Assembly: GCA_964548875.1 (NCBI GenBank)
Contig: CAZJSP010000011.1
Span: forward strand, 1 to 16,394
Length of the DNA: 16,394 nucleotides
Direction of reading: 5' to 3'
From: CAYSZX01 sp964548875
GTDB lineage: Bacteria > Patescibacteriota > Minisyncoccia > Minisyncoccales > JANBVM01
Both the position numbers and the translations under genes were made by a program. The notes below the pieces were generated by a model that was not told where the DNA came from, ran no database searches, and worked only from the letters and a program-made list of their open reading frames with translations. Numbering within the stretch: position 1 is the stretch's first letter; each line of letters begins with the position of its first letter. Shown piece after piece: positions 1 to 7,481 of the stretch.

Positions 1-591
1 GGTAATATACATTTGAGATATCCCATCAACCATAAAAACAAAATCTGATAAGCCAGGAGCATAAGAAGCTCCTCCAGCTGAAGGACCAGCAATAACTGAA
101 ATTTGAGGAATTACCCCAGAAGCCTTAATCATTTCCTTAAAAATTGAAGCATAACCATCAAGACTCAAAATTCCTTCCTGGATTCTTGCTCCTCCAGAAT
201 CAACAATATTAATTATTGGGCAACCATTTTTTCTAGCTAATTTAATTACTTTGACTATTTTTTTACCATGCATTTCTCCTAATGATCCTCCTATTCTTGA
301 AAAATCTTGGCTAGAGACATAGACAGGCCGATCATTAATAGTGCCAAATCCAGTAACGACAGCGTCTCCTGGAACTTTTTTCTTTTTCATTCCTAAATCA
401 TTAAATCTAGATTCAACAAAAGGATCTAATTCAACAAAGCTTTCTTCGTCTAAAAGTAAACTAATTCTTTCCCGAGCTGAAAGCTTTCCTTTTTGATGTT
501 GTTTAGCAACCATTGAAGAGTTTTTTAATTCTTCAATCTTCTTGTTTAACTTTTCAATTTCTTTTTGTTTTTTGTTTTTCTTTTTAGCCAT
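1..591 (-). CDS. pccB: Acyl-CoA carboxylase carboxyltransferase subunit, N-terminal part (cut by window edge)
   Basis: The first 197 codons of a carboxyltransferase of the propionyl-/acetyl-CoA carboxylase beta-chain family (crotonase fold); the 3' end lies outside the window. I translated the complement from ATG at 591. After a lysine-rich start come a KLSARERI segment (about residues 36-43), SRIGGSLGEMHGKK (98-111), DSGGARIQEG (131-140) and AGPSAGGASYAPGLSDFVFM, which match the N-terminal carboxyltransferase half that binds acyl-CoA. The enzyme moves CO2 from carboxybiotin to acetyl- or propionyl-CoA. It begins 4 nt after the biotin ligase stop, so biotin carboxylase, carrier, ligase and transferase form one co-transcribed set. 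Fusion of both carboxyltransferase halves, as in PCC-beta rather than split AccA/AccD, is inferred from similarity. Whether the acceptor is acetyl-CoA or a branched acyl-CoA cannot be told from this part. Confidence 0.9.
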   Translation of the reverse strand, partial: MAKKKNKKQKEIEKLNKKIEELKNSSMVAKQHQKGKLSARERISLLLDEESFVELDPFVESRFNDLGMKKKKVPGDAVVTGFGTINDRPVYVSSQDFSRIGGSLGEMHGKKIVKVIKLARKNGCPIINIVDSGGARIQEGILSLDGYASIFKEMIKASGVIPQISVIAGPSAGGASYAPGLSDFVFMVDGISQMYIT

Positions 592-595
592 TTAA

Positions 596-1114
596 TTATT
601 GACTGATTATTTTTAATTGTTTTTTTAATTCTTCAACAATTTCTTCTAAAAACTCTTTATTATTAATTTCTTTACCTGTTTCTATTTTAAGTGATGTAGC
701 TATATTTTCCAATTCAGGAGGGAAGCTGTTTATATTGGTGTCTATGCCAATTCCCATAATTGAACGCTTAACTTCTTGCCCAAAAACATTTTCAGTTAAG
801 ACTCCAGCTATTTTCTTTTGATTTACAAAAACATCATTTGGTAGTTTTATAAAAGGCTCTAAATCAAACTTTTCTTTAATAATTTTAGCGATAACAAAGG
901 AAGCTAAGATAGTTAATGTTTGTAAATCTTCAATGGTATTTTTAGGAAGAACAATTGAGAAATAAAGGCCTCCTTGAGGAGAAAACCAAGAATGATCTTT
1001 TTTTCCTCTTCCCCGAGTTTGTTTTTCTGCCCAGATAATAGTCCAGGGCTGATGTTCAAACTTCTTAGCTATTCCACTAGTTGAATCAACCTCTTTGTAT
1101 TTTTTAATTTTCAT
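596..1114 (-). CDS. birA: Minimal biotin-[protein] ligase (BirA catalytic domain only)
   Basis: 172-residue biotin-protein ligase that attaches biotin to the carrier lysine through biotinyl-AMP. Visible motifs are DSTS near residue 10, the biotin-loop sequence RGRGKKDHSW (the GRGRRGR-type motif), SPQGGLYFS, KLPNDVF, KKIAGVLTE and GIGIDTN. It has no N-terminal helix-turn-helix, so it cannot act as a BirA-type repressor, and it stops about where the C-terminal SH3-like domain would begin, so it is shorter than usual monofunctional ligases (roughly 230-260 residues). Its ATG overlaps the stop of the upstream carrier gene as ATGA (1111-1114), which implies translational coupling. The position between carrier and carboxyltransferase makes the adjacent carrier its obvious substrate. 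Confidence 0.9.
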   Translation of the reverse strand: MKIKKYKEVDSTSGIAKKFEHQPWTIIWAEKQTRGRGKKDHSWFSPQGGLYFSIVLPKNTIEDLQTLTILASFVIAKIIKEKFDLEPFIKLPNDVFVNQKKIAGVLTENVFGQEVKRSIMGIGIDTNINSFPPELENIATSLKIETGKEINNKEFLEEIVEELKKQLKIISQ

Positions 1115-1494
1115 TGTTTTAAGACCACTAAAATATCACCTTCTTTTACCTTTTGGTCTTCTTTAACTAGTATTTTTTTGATTTTTCCTGGAATGTCAGA
1201 AATAATTTCATTTTCCATTTTCATTGCAGACAGGGAAACAATCTTCTGGCCTTTTTTAAATTTGTCTCCTTCCTTAACAAACACCTTGGTAATTGTTCCA
1301 GTAATAGGAGCTTTAATTTCTGTTTTAGTAAATTTCTTTTTTGGCATAGAAGCCTGAGCAACAGAAATTTCTTCTTGTTTTCTTTCTTTTTTAAAGGTAA
1401 ATTCTTTTTCTCCTATTGAGACTTTTACTATATCTTCCTCTTCGCTTATTTTTATCTTCCTTTTTTTGTTTTTAATATCAATATAGAATTCCAT
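1111..1494 (-). CDS. accB: Biotin carboxyl carrier protein of the acyl-CoA carboxylase
   Basis: 127-residue biotin carrier. Residues 1-55 are a charged N-terminal segment and linker; residues 60-127 form the biotinyl domain. It opens with KAPITGTITKVFVKEGD, carries the biotinylation motif AMKMEN with target Lys92, and ends in GDILVVL. The domain has the usual two pseudo-symmetric halves (KEGDKFKKGQ and KEDQKVKEGD around the hairpin lysine). It shuttles carboxybiotin between the biotin carboxylase just upstream (1-nt gap) and the carboxyltransferase two genes downstream. It is free-standing, not fused to the carboxylase as in many actinobacterial or mitochondrial alpha chains. Its stop overlaps the biotin ligase start by 4 nt. 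Confidence 0.93.
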   Translation of the reverse strand: MEFYIDIKNKKRKIKISEEEDIVKVSIGEKEFTFKKERKQEEISVAQASMPKKKFTKTEIKAPITGTITKVFVKEGDKFKKGQKIVSLSAMKMENEIISDIPGKIKKILVKEDQKVKEGDILVVLKQ

Positions 1495-1495
1495 T

Positions 1496-3034
1496 TTATT
1501 TTTGAAGCATTTTTAATCTTTGAGCTAATACCCAGTTTGATAAACCAGACTTCTTTTTATCATTAATTGTTTTTTTCATGGCTTGATAAAGATGGAAAAC
1601 GGTTTCAGCTATTTCTTTCTCATTTAATTCTTGGACTAAAAAAGTTTTCTTTTTAGGAGGTGCTTTTTTTAATTTTTCAATGATTTTACTGTCTTTGATA
1701 AAGCTAGTGTTAAATTTACCTTTTACAAAGTCTTTATCTTCCAACAAAATTTTAAAAAATGGGATTGTGGTTGGAACGCCCTCAATATTCATTTCTTCCA
1801 AAGCTCTTTTTAATCTAGAAATAACCTCTTTTCTATTCTCTCCATGGGCAATAATTTTTCCTAGTAAGGAGTCAAAATAGGGAAATACTTCTTGGTTTTC
1901 ATGTAAAAAGGTGTGTAAAAATATTCCTTGTCCTCCTGGAGCAAGATATTTCTTAATTTTTCCAGGAGTAGGACGGAAATCATTATTTGGATCTTCAGCA
2001 TTAATTCTTGCTTCTATTGCCCAACCATCAAAAGTAATATCTTCTTGAGACAAAGACAATTTTTCTCCTTGAGCAATTTTGATTTGTTGTTCTACAATAT
2101 CAACTCCGGTAATTGCCTCTGTAACAGGATGTTCAACTTGGATGCGGGGGTTTACTTCTAGGAAGTAGGGGTTTTTATCCTGATCCATTAAAAACTCAAC
2201 AGTTCCCGCTCCCTCATATTTATGTTTTTCGGCCAGCTTAACAGCTAAACCAGTTACATGTTCTCTATCCTTCTGGTTTAAAAAGGGAGAAGGGCTTTCT
2301 TCTACTAGTTTTTGAAATCTTCTTTGAATGCTGCATTCTCTCTCTCCTAAATGAATTGCCTTTTCTCCATCACCTAAAATTTGGACCTCAATATGCCTTG
2401 CATTTTCTAAGTGTTTTTCGATAAAAAAGTCAGCATTACTAAAAGCAGAATTCATTTGTCTTTGAATTCCTCCCGAAATATCTAATAGGTCTTTAATGTT
2501 TATTTTTCCGTCAACAATCCTAATGCCAATTCCTCCTCCTCCCTTCTGGGCTTTTAGAATAAAAGGGGTTTTAATTTTCTTGACCCATTTAACTAAATCA
2601 CTTTTGCTTCTAATTGGCTTATCACTAGCAGGAAGAGTAGGAATGCCAGCCTTTTTAGCTATCTTCTTAGCTTCAATCTTATCTTCTAATTTTTTAAGAG
2701 TATTATGATCGGGACCAATAAATATTATTTTGTTTTTTCGGCATAATTGAGCGAATTTCCAGTTTTCTGATAAAAATCCATATCCCGGATGAATAGCGTC
2801 CACTTTGGCTTTTTTAGCAATATTAATAATTTTCTTTTGATTTAAATAGCCAGCTGTTCCTTCTTCCTCTAAATAATAATGTTCATCAGCCAATCTAGTT
2901 TCAATAAAATTAGATTCCATTCCTGGGAAAGGACAAAGAGCTACCGTTTGAATATTCATTTCCTGACAAGTCCTAATAATTCTTAGGACTATTTCTCCTC
3001 TATTGGCAATTAATATTTTTTTAATTTTTTTCAT
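1496..3034 (-). CDS. accC: Biotin carboxylase subunit of acyl-CoA carboxylase
   Basis: 512-residue biotin carboxylase (ATP-grasp) that carboxylates carrier-bound biotin with ATP and bicarbonate. It begins ILIANRGEIVLRII (7-20), followed by HPGYGFLSEN (82-91), the ATP-binding loop FILKAQKGGGGIG (158-170, Lys161), GERECSIQRRFQKLVEE (230-246), AGTVEF (276-281) and FLEVNPRIQVEHPVTE (291-306), which supplies the metal/bicarbonate residues Glu293, Asn295, Arg297 and Gln299. EARINAEDP carries the catalytic Arg343. The usual GGGGxG-M-R loop reads GGGGIGIR, a mild variant. It is about 60 residues longer than AccC, with an extra lysine-rich C-terminal segment (about 455-512) that is not a biotinyl domain and may dock the carrier. 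The first 14 nt overlap the end of the upstream acyltransferase. Confidence 0.95.
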   Translation of the reverse strand: MKKIKKILIANRGEIVLRIIRTCQEMNIQTVALCPFPGMESNFIETRLADEHYYLEEEGTAGYLNQKKIINIAKKAKVDAIHPGYGFLSENWKFAQLCRKNKIIFIGPDHNTLKKLEDKIEAKKIAKKAGIPTLPASDKPIRSKSDLVKWVKKIKTPFILKAQKGGGGIGIRIVDGKINIKDLLDISGGIQRQMNSAFSNADFFIEKHLENARHIEVQILGDGEKAIHLGERECSIQRRFQKLVEESPSPFLNQKDREHVTGLAVKLAEKHKYEGAGTVEFLMDQDKNPYFLEVNPRIQVEHPVTEAITGVDIVEQQIKIAQGEKLSLSQEDITFDGWAIEARINAEDPNNDFRPTPGKIKKYLAPGGQGIFLHTFLHENQEVFPYFDSLLGKIIAHGENRKEVISRLKRALEEMNIEGVPTTIPFFKILLEDKDFVKGKFNTSFIKDSKIIEKLKKAPPKKKTFLVQELNEKEIAETVFHLYQAMKKTINDKKKSGLSNWVLAQRLKMLQK

Positions 3035-3656
3035 AAGGATAGGGTTTATTAGATAAGACCGATATTGTATTCATTATCTTATCAGTAATTTCTCTTAAAA
3101 GTAAATAATATTCTTTTTTACTATTTATTTTTTTTCTTTTTTCTAATTCTTTAGAAAAATTCATTAATTTTCCTATTTTAATTATTCTTTTTCCTTTTTT
3201 TGATTGAATACCAATGGGTAAAACAGGAATTTGTTTTTTAAGAACCAGTCCGGCAATTCCTGATTTTCCTCTCAAGAGATTAGGTTTGGGATTACTGTCT
3301 CCTTCAGGATAAATAACAATAAAATTATTCTTGTCTATTTCTTTTATTGTTTTTTCTAAGACTTTTTTTCTGTTTTCTTTTTTTCTATTAATCTTAATGG
3401 TGTCTGTTAAATAATAAAGCATTCCAGACTGTAAGAATATTTTTAAAGAATCCATTGCTCCAAGAAATCTTATATTACGAATTCTGTCTTTAAAAAGGTA
3501 ACCGATAAAGCAATGATCTCTTCCATTTAAATGGTTAGAGACAACAACAAAATAATTATTAGAAGGAATATTTTCTTCTCCTTCTATTTTTTTAATAAAG
3601 AGTTTTGTAAAAGGGAAAACTATATAACGAAAAAAATAGGAAAAAAAGGGTTTCAT
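3021..3656 (-). CDS. PlsC-type acyltransferase with altered acceptor motif
   Basis: 211-residue member of the PlsC/LPLAT membrane-associated acyltransferase family. The catalytic H-x4-D motif is present (NHLNGRD, His42 and Asp47), as are the motif II-like TIKINR (about 86-91) and VLPIGI (motif IV). The motif III that binds the glycerol-3-phosphate phosphate, normally EGTRS, reads YPEGDSN (116-122): the Thr and Arg are missing. That suggests an acceptor other than lysophosphatidate, or a different acyl donor mode. The N-terminus is hydrophobic and basic, consistent with peripheral membrane binding. It overlaps the preceding PlsC paralog by ATGA and the following biotin carboxylase by 14 nt. 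It is clearly a paralog of its neighbour, probably by tandem duplication, and the two may acylate sn-1 and sn-2; the assignment of positions is inference. Confidence 0.85.
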   Translation of the reverse strand: MKPFFSYFFRYIVFPFTKLFIKKIEGEENIPSNNYFVVVSNHLNGRDHCFIGYLFKDRIRNIRFLGAMDSLKIFLQSGMLYYLTDTIKINRKKENRKKVLEKTIKEIDKNNFIVIYPEGDSNPKPNLLRGKSGIAGLVLKKQIPVLPIGIQSKKGKRIIKIGKLMNFSKELEKRKKINSKKEYYLLLREITDKIMNTISVLSNKPYPYEKN

Positions 3657-4312
3657 ATTTCTTCTTTAAGTTTTTTGATTGTTTGCATTATTTTTTCAGT
3701 AATTTCATGAAGAATTTTCTTATATTCTTCAGAGCTCCCATCTAATCTTTTTGCTTTCTCTATTTCTTTTTCAAAGTAGAGAGGTTTTCCAATATTAATT
3801 CTAATTCTTTTTTCTATTTTTAATTTTCCTCCAGGTGGCATTAATTCAAAGGTTCCTTCTATTCCAACTGGTAGAACGGGAACTTCTGCCTGAATAACCA
3901 TTTTGGCTATTCCCCATTTCCCCTTCCCCATTTCCCCTGTTCTACTTCTTGTTCCTTCAGGATAAATAACCAAACAATGATCTTTTTTTAATAATTGAAT
4001 GGCTTTTTTTAAAACTATTTTTTTTGATTTTTGACTAGTTCTGTCTAGCTTTACTACTCCGCTAATAAAATAAAGAAAATCTCTAATTAATCCCTGTAAA
4101 CCAGTATAAGTATCTACTTGACCAATAAAATGAAAACGTCTTGGAACACAAACCACTCCATTAGCAACCTGATCTAAATGGCTTTCATGATTACTCGCAA
4201 GAATAAAGTTTCTTTTAGGGATGTTCTCTTTTCCTCTTATCTCCTTAATTAAGAGTTTCTTTAAAATTGGAGCAATAAAGATTTTACAAAACCAAGAAAA
4301 AGGTTTATTCAT
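3653..4312 (-). CDS. plsC: 1-acyl-sn-glycerol-3-phosphate acyltransferase (PlsC family)
   Basis: 219-residue lysophosphatidic-acid acyltransferase-like protein. The four family blocks are present: SNHESHLD (His42-x4-Asp47, catalytic), a central GVVKLDR block (about 85-91), YPEGTRS (117-123, phosphate binding), and VPVLPVGIEG with a following PPG. The N-terminal 25 residues are hydrophobic and basic, fitting a membrane-surface protein. The reaction is acyl transfer to lysophosphatidate to give phosphatidate. In an operon without an acyl carrier protein the acyl donor is most simply acyl-CoA (inference). It overlaps the upstream FabK gene by 8 nt and the downstream paralog by 4 nt. Unlike that paralog it keeps the canonical EGTRS motif. 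Confidence 0.92.
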   Translation of the reverse strand: MNKPFSWFCKIFIAPILKKLLIKEIRGKENIPKRNFILASNHESHLDQVANGVVCVPRRFHFIGQVDTYTGLQGLIRDFLYFISGVVKLDRTSQKSKKIVLKKAIQLLKKDHCLVIYPEGTRSRTGEMGKGKWGIAKMVIQAEVPVLPVGIEGTFELMPPGGKLKIEKRIRINIGKPLYFEKEIEKAKRLDGSSEEYKKILHEITEKIMQTIKKLKEEI

Positions 4313-5246
4313 ATTTCTTTAACGTTTCTTTTATTGCTTTTTTAGAGTCTGTCATTATTTCCTCTATTATTTCCTGACAGGAATTAATTTTTGTAATTCC
4401 TTCAGCGCATAGTCCACATAAAAGAGGGGCATTTTCAATATTGCCGGCTGCTACTTTAGATCCAGCAAATTGTTCTGATCTTACTTCCTCTGGAAAAGGA
4501 TTCTTTTTTTCAAGTTCTTTTATTTTTTCTGATAAATTATTTTTAATAACTCTAACTGGATGACCAGTAAATCGAGCAACAACAGTAATGTCTTCAGAGT
4601 TAGAATCTAAAATGGCCTGCTTGTATTTTTCATGAACCTTACATTCTTGACTAGCCATGAATCTGGTTCCAATCTGTACTCCTTCAGCTCCCAATACAAA
4701 CATAGCAGCGGCTGTTTTACCATCATAAATTCCTCCAGCCGCAATTAAAGGTATTTTTTCTAACTTGTTTCTTGTTTGAGAAACCAAAACAAGAGTCGTT
4801 GATTCTCCAATATGCCCTCCTGATTCTGTTCCCTCAACAACCACAGCATCAGCTCCATTGTCTTCCATTTTTTTAGCTAATCTTGATAGGGCAACAACAG
4901 GAATAACTTTAATACCAGCTTTTTTTAAGTGAGGGAATAAGGGAAGAGGATTTCCTCCACCAGTAAAAACAACAGGTATTTTTTCTTTAATAACCACTTT
5001 GGCCAGATTAGCAACATTGGGGTTCTGCATTAAGAGATTTACTCCAAAAGGCTTGTTAGTCAATTCTTTAGTTTTTTTAATTTCTTTTTCTAGCCAAGAA
5101 GCTGGGAAAAAACCAGACCCTATTACTCCTAGTCCTCCTGCATTAGAAACTGCAGAAGTAAGGGTTGATTCTGAAACTCCAGCCATTCCTCCTTGGATGA
5201 TAGGATATTTAATCTCTAAAAGTTCAGTTATTTTTGATTTAATCAT
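4305..5246 (-). CDS. fabK: FabK-type FMN-dependent enoyl reductase
   Basis: 313-residue TIM-barrel flavoprotein of the FabK / nitronate monooxygenase family. Features are PIIQGGMAG at the start (15-23), GGLGVIGSG (37-45), FGVNLLM (67-73), VFTGGGNP (93-100), the catalytic-His segment EGTESGGHIGE (138-148, His145), the FMN phosphate-binding AAGGIYDGK (169-177) and GVQIGTRFMAS (189-199). The length (near 320) and the tail, where a FabK-like AG...EIIEEI pattern appears, fit FabK enoyl-ACP reductase better than a true nitronate monooxygenase. The tail has cysteines at 277, 280 and 290, reminiscent of the cysteine cluster in the neighbouring fusion. It would reduce trans-2-enoyl thioesters with NAD(P)H; here probably enoyl-CoA, because no acyl carrier protein is encoded nearby (inference). 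It overlaps both neighbours by 8 nt. Confidence 0.88.
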   Translation of the reverse strand: MIKSKITELLEIKYPIIQGGMAGVSESTLTSAVSNAGGLGVIGSGFFPASWLEKEIKKTKELTNKPFGVNLLMQNPNVANLAKVVIKEKIPVVFTGGGNPLPLFPHLKKAGIKVIPVVALSRLAKKMEDNGADAVVVEGTESGGHIGESTTLVLVSQTRNKLEKIPLIAAGGIYDGKTAAAMFVLGAEGVQIGTRFMASQECKVHEKYKQAILDSNSEDITVVARFTGHPVRVIKNNLSEKIKELEKKNPFPEEVRSEQFAGSKVAAGNIENAPLLCGLCAEGITKINSCQEIIEEIMTDSKKAIKETLKKYE

Positions 5247-6723
5247 AGTTCAGTAGTGGTTTATCTTTTAAAATATTATTTGCTTCTTCAGTTAATTCTT
5301 TTAACAGTTTTTTTACTGTAGTGATTTCTTTAATTTTCCAGAAATTAGAACCAGCAAAAACTAGACCGTTTTCAACGTCTCCTTTTCTAGCTTTTTCTAG
5401 AACATCAAGTATACAATAGGTTTTATCGCAAGTCATGCCGATACAAGCCTGACATTTTTTGGGATCTGGTTTAGGAGGGTTGCCTTTTGTGATTTTCTCA
5501 ACTAAAGAGTTTTTAATAACTCTTCCTGGCAAACCAACAGGTGAATGGATTAGAACCCCATCGTCTTTTTTAGAATTAACGTATTTGTCTTTAAAGTTTT
5601 GATGAGCATCACATTCTTTAGTAGCTACAAAACGGGTTGCCATTTGAACTCCTTTAGCTCCAGCTCTTAACATTTCAACAATATCTTTTCCGTCAAATAT
5701 GCCTCCAGCAGCAATAACAGGGGTTTTTACTTCTTGAACAACCTCTTTAACAATATCAATTGTTTTTCTTAGGGTGTGGCCTTTGGGGAATCCAAGATGT
5801 CCTCCTGCATCTTTTCCTTCAACAACAATAGCAGCTGCTCCCATTTTTTCTCCTTTTTTAGCCACCTTAACTGAGGAAGCCATTGAAAAGATGGGGACAT
5901 TGTGTTTTCCTCCCATTCGGAAAATATCTTCTCTGAATCCGGCTCCCTGGATAATTAAGTCAATTCCTTCTTCAATAGCCGCTTTTGTTAGTTCAGTAAA
6001 CTTATTAATTACTCCCATAATATTAATTCCAATAACCCCATTTTCTCCTGCTATTTCTCTGGCTTTTCTAATTTCCGATTTTACTTCTTCGGGATCATTC
6101 ATTCCTGAAACGGCAATAATTCCTATTCCCCCCTTTTTAGCAACATGTCCGGCCAAATTATGAAGGGAAACCCTTACTGCCATTCCCCCTTGGATGATTG
6201 GAATAGAGGCATGAATATTTTTAATTTTTAAAGGAGGTAATTTATGTAAAGGAGAAGAGTCTTCCCCTTTCTCTTTTTTAAAGAATTCTTTTTTATCAAC
6301 AACAGCAACAGTAAATCTAACTTCACATTTCTTTTCTCCATTAACAAAAGCCTCTCCTATAAAATTGGCGACCTTATAGGCATAAAAACCTAATAGTTTT
6401 GCTTTGTATTGAATTTTGTCTCCCGGAAAAATAGGTTTTTCAAAAATAGCGTTTCTTACCTTGTAAGCCAACAAATGCTTTTTCTTGTGTTCTTTCCCCA
6501 TTCTTTTTCTTAAAAGAATAGTGGCTGTTTGAGCTATTCCCTCAATAACCAAAACACCAGGCATAATTGGATTATCAACAAAATGACCCTTAAAAAAGTC
6601 ATCATCAGGAGAGGTTTGTTTGAATCCTGTAATATTGTTTTCTCCTATTTCTTCTACTCCATCAACCCATAAAAAAGGATCATCGTAAGGAATAATATTT
6701 TTAATTTCTTTTTTGTTCATCAT
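5239..6723 (-). CDS. FabZ-FabK fusion: 3-hydroxyacyl dehydratase + FMN enoyl reductase
   Basis: 494-residue fusion. Residues 1-150 are a hot-dog FabZ/FabA-type dehydratase: DDPFLWVD (14-21), DFFKGHFVDNPIMPGVL (42-58) with catalytic His47, and LVIEGIAQ with Glu61. The family's early LPHRYPF motif is changed to IPYDDPF. Residues 165-475 are a second FabK/YrpB-type TIM barrel: IIQGGMAV (176-183), IGINIMG (231-237), IIQGAG (257-262), EGKDAGGHLG (302-311, His309), AAGGIFDGK and MATRFVATKE. After the barrel there is a C-x2-C-x4-C-x4-C cluster (424, 427, 432, 437) that could bind metal or an Fe-S centre, then GLVFAGSNFWK. One chain would thus dehydrate 3-hydroxyacyl and reduce enoyl thioesters. ATGA couples it to fabG; a second ATG directly after the first (MM) leaves the start uncertain by one codon. 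Confidence 0.9.
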   Translation of the reverse strand: MMNKKEIKNIIPYDDPFLWVDGVEEIGENNITGFKQTSPDDDFFKGHFVDNPIMPGVLVIEGIAQTATILLRKRMGKEHKKKHLLAYKVRNAIFEKPIFPGDKIQYKAKLLGFYAYKVANFIGEAFVNGEKKCEVRFTVAVVDKKEFFKKEKGEDSSPLHKLPPLKIKNIHASIPIIQGGMAVRVSLHNLAGHVAKKGGIGIIAVSGMNDPEEVKSEIRKAREIAGENGVIGINIMGVINKFTELTKAAIEEGIDLIIQGAGFREDIFRMGGKHNVPIFSMASSVKVAKKGEKMGAAAIVVEGKDAGGHLGFPKGHTLRKTIDIVKEVVQEVKTPVIAAGGIFDGKDIVEMLRAGAKGVQMATRFVATKECDAHQNFKDKYVNSKKDDGVLIHSPVGLPGRVIKNSLVEKITKGNPPKPDPKKCQACIGMTCDKTYCILDVLEKARKGDVENGLVFAGSNFWKIKEITTVKKLLKELTEEANNILKDKPLLNYD

Positions 6724-7466
6724 AAAACTAATCCTCCATCTATATTAATAACAGAACCTGTAATAAAGGAAGCCTTATCAGAAGCCAAGAAAAGAATAAG
6801 TTCAGCCACTTCTTCTGGTTCACCAAAACGACCTAAAGATGTCAGCATTTTGATTTGGCCTTTCAATTTGTCTGGAATTGATTCTGTTAGTCTTGTTTTA
6901 ATGAATCCAGGAGCGACAGCATTAACTGTTACGCCAAACCTTCCGACTTCTTTTGAAAGAGATTTCGTAAATCCAACAATTCCAGCTTTAGCGGCACTAT
7001 AATTAGTCTGGCCAAAATTACCACTTTGTCCAACTACTGATGACATATTAATTATTTTACCCTTATTAGGGATAATAAGAGGAAGACTAGCTTTTGAGCA
7101 ATTAAAAACACCTGTTAAATTAACATCAATTACTTTTTGCCATTCTTTTAATGACATTTTAGCTAAAGTTTTATCGAGACAAATACCGGCATTATTAATT
7201 AAGACGTCAAGCCTTCCAAACCTTTCTTGAATTTCATTCATCATTTTCTCTACCTCTTCATAACTAGAAACATCAGCTAAAAAATATTCAACTTCTCCTT
7301 TTTGTTTTTCAATTTCTTTTTTAGTTTGTTTAATTTTTAACTCTTGAGAAGGAATATCGTTTAAAGCTACAATTGCTCCTAAAGAAGAAAACTTTAAAGC
7401 AATCGTTTTACCAATTCCTTGGGAAGAGCCTGTAATTAAAACTACTTTGTTTTTGTATGTATCCAT
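6720..7466 (-). CDS. fabG: 3-oxoacyl-thioester reductase (FabG-like SDR)
   Basis: 248-residue classical short-chain dehydrogenase. The cofactor motif TGSSQGIG is at 12-19, NNAG at 91-94, Asn115 in DVNLTG, the active-site serine near 143 in the INMSSVVG block, and the catalytic YSAAK at 156-160, followed by VNAVAPGFIKT and the C-terminal ITGSVINIDGG, a FabG signature. It reduces 3-ketoacyl thioesters to 3-hydroxyacyl thioesters. The second strand ends in ALND (34-37); an Asp there usually favours NADH, whereas many FabGs use NADPH, so NADH preference is possible (inference). The stop overlaps the start of the FabZ-FabK fusion as ATGA. The leader is AT-rich and shows no clear Shine-Dalgarno sequence. 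Confidence 0.95.
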   Translation of the reverse strand: MDTYKNKVVLITGSSQGIGKTIALKFSSLGAIVALNDIPSQELKIKQTKKEIEKQKGEVEYFLADVSSYEEVEKMMNEIQERFGRLDVLINNAGICLDKTLAKMSLKEWQKVIDVNLTGVFNCSKASLPLIIPNKGKIINMSSVVGQSGNFGQTNYSAAKAGIVGFTKSLSKEVGRFGVTVNAVAPGFIKTRLTESIPDKLKGQIKMLTSLGRFGEPEEVAELILFLASDKASFITGSVINIDGGLVL

Positions 7467-7481
7467 AATTATTTATTAATT

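Noticed and set aside
4305..5246. Nitronate monooxygenase as the function of the free-standing flavoprotein.
   Set aside because: Length, tail pattern and operon with FabG/FabZ favour an enoyl reductase; general databases often use the monooxygenase label for this family.
5774..6163. A 129-codon plus-strand open frame opposite the FabZ-FabK gene.
   Set aside because: It is antisense to a gene with clear motifs, gives a Pro/Ile/Ser-rich product of no family, and has no start signals.
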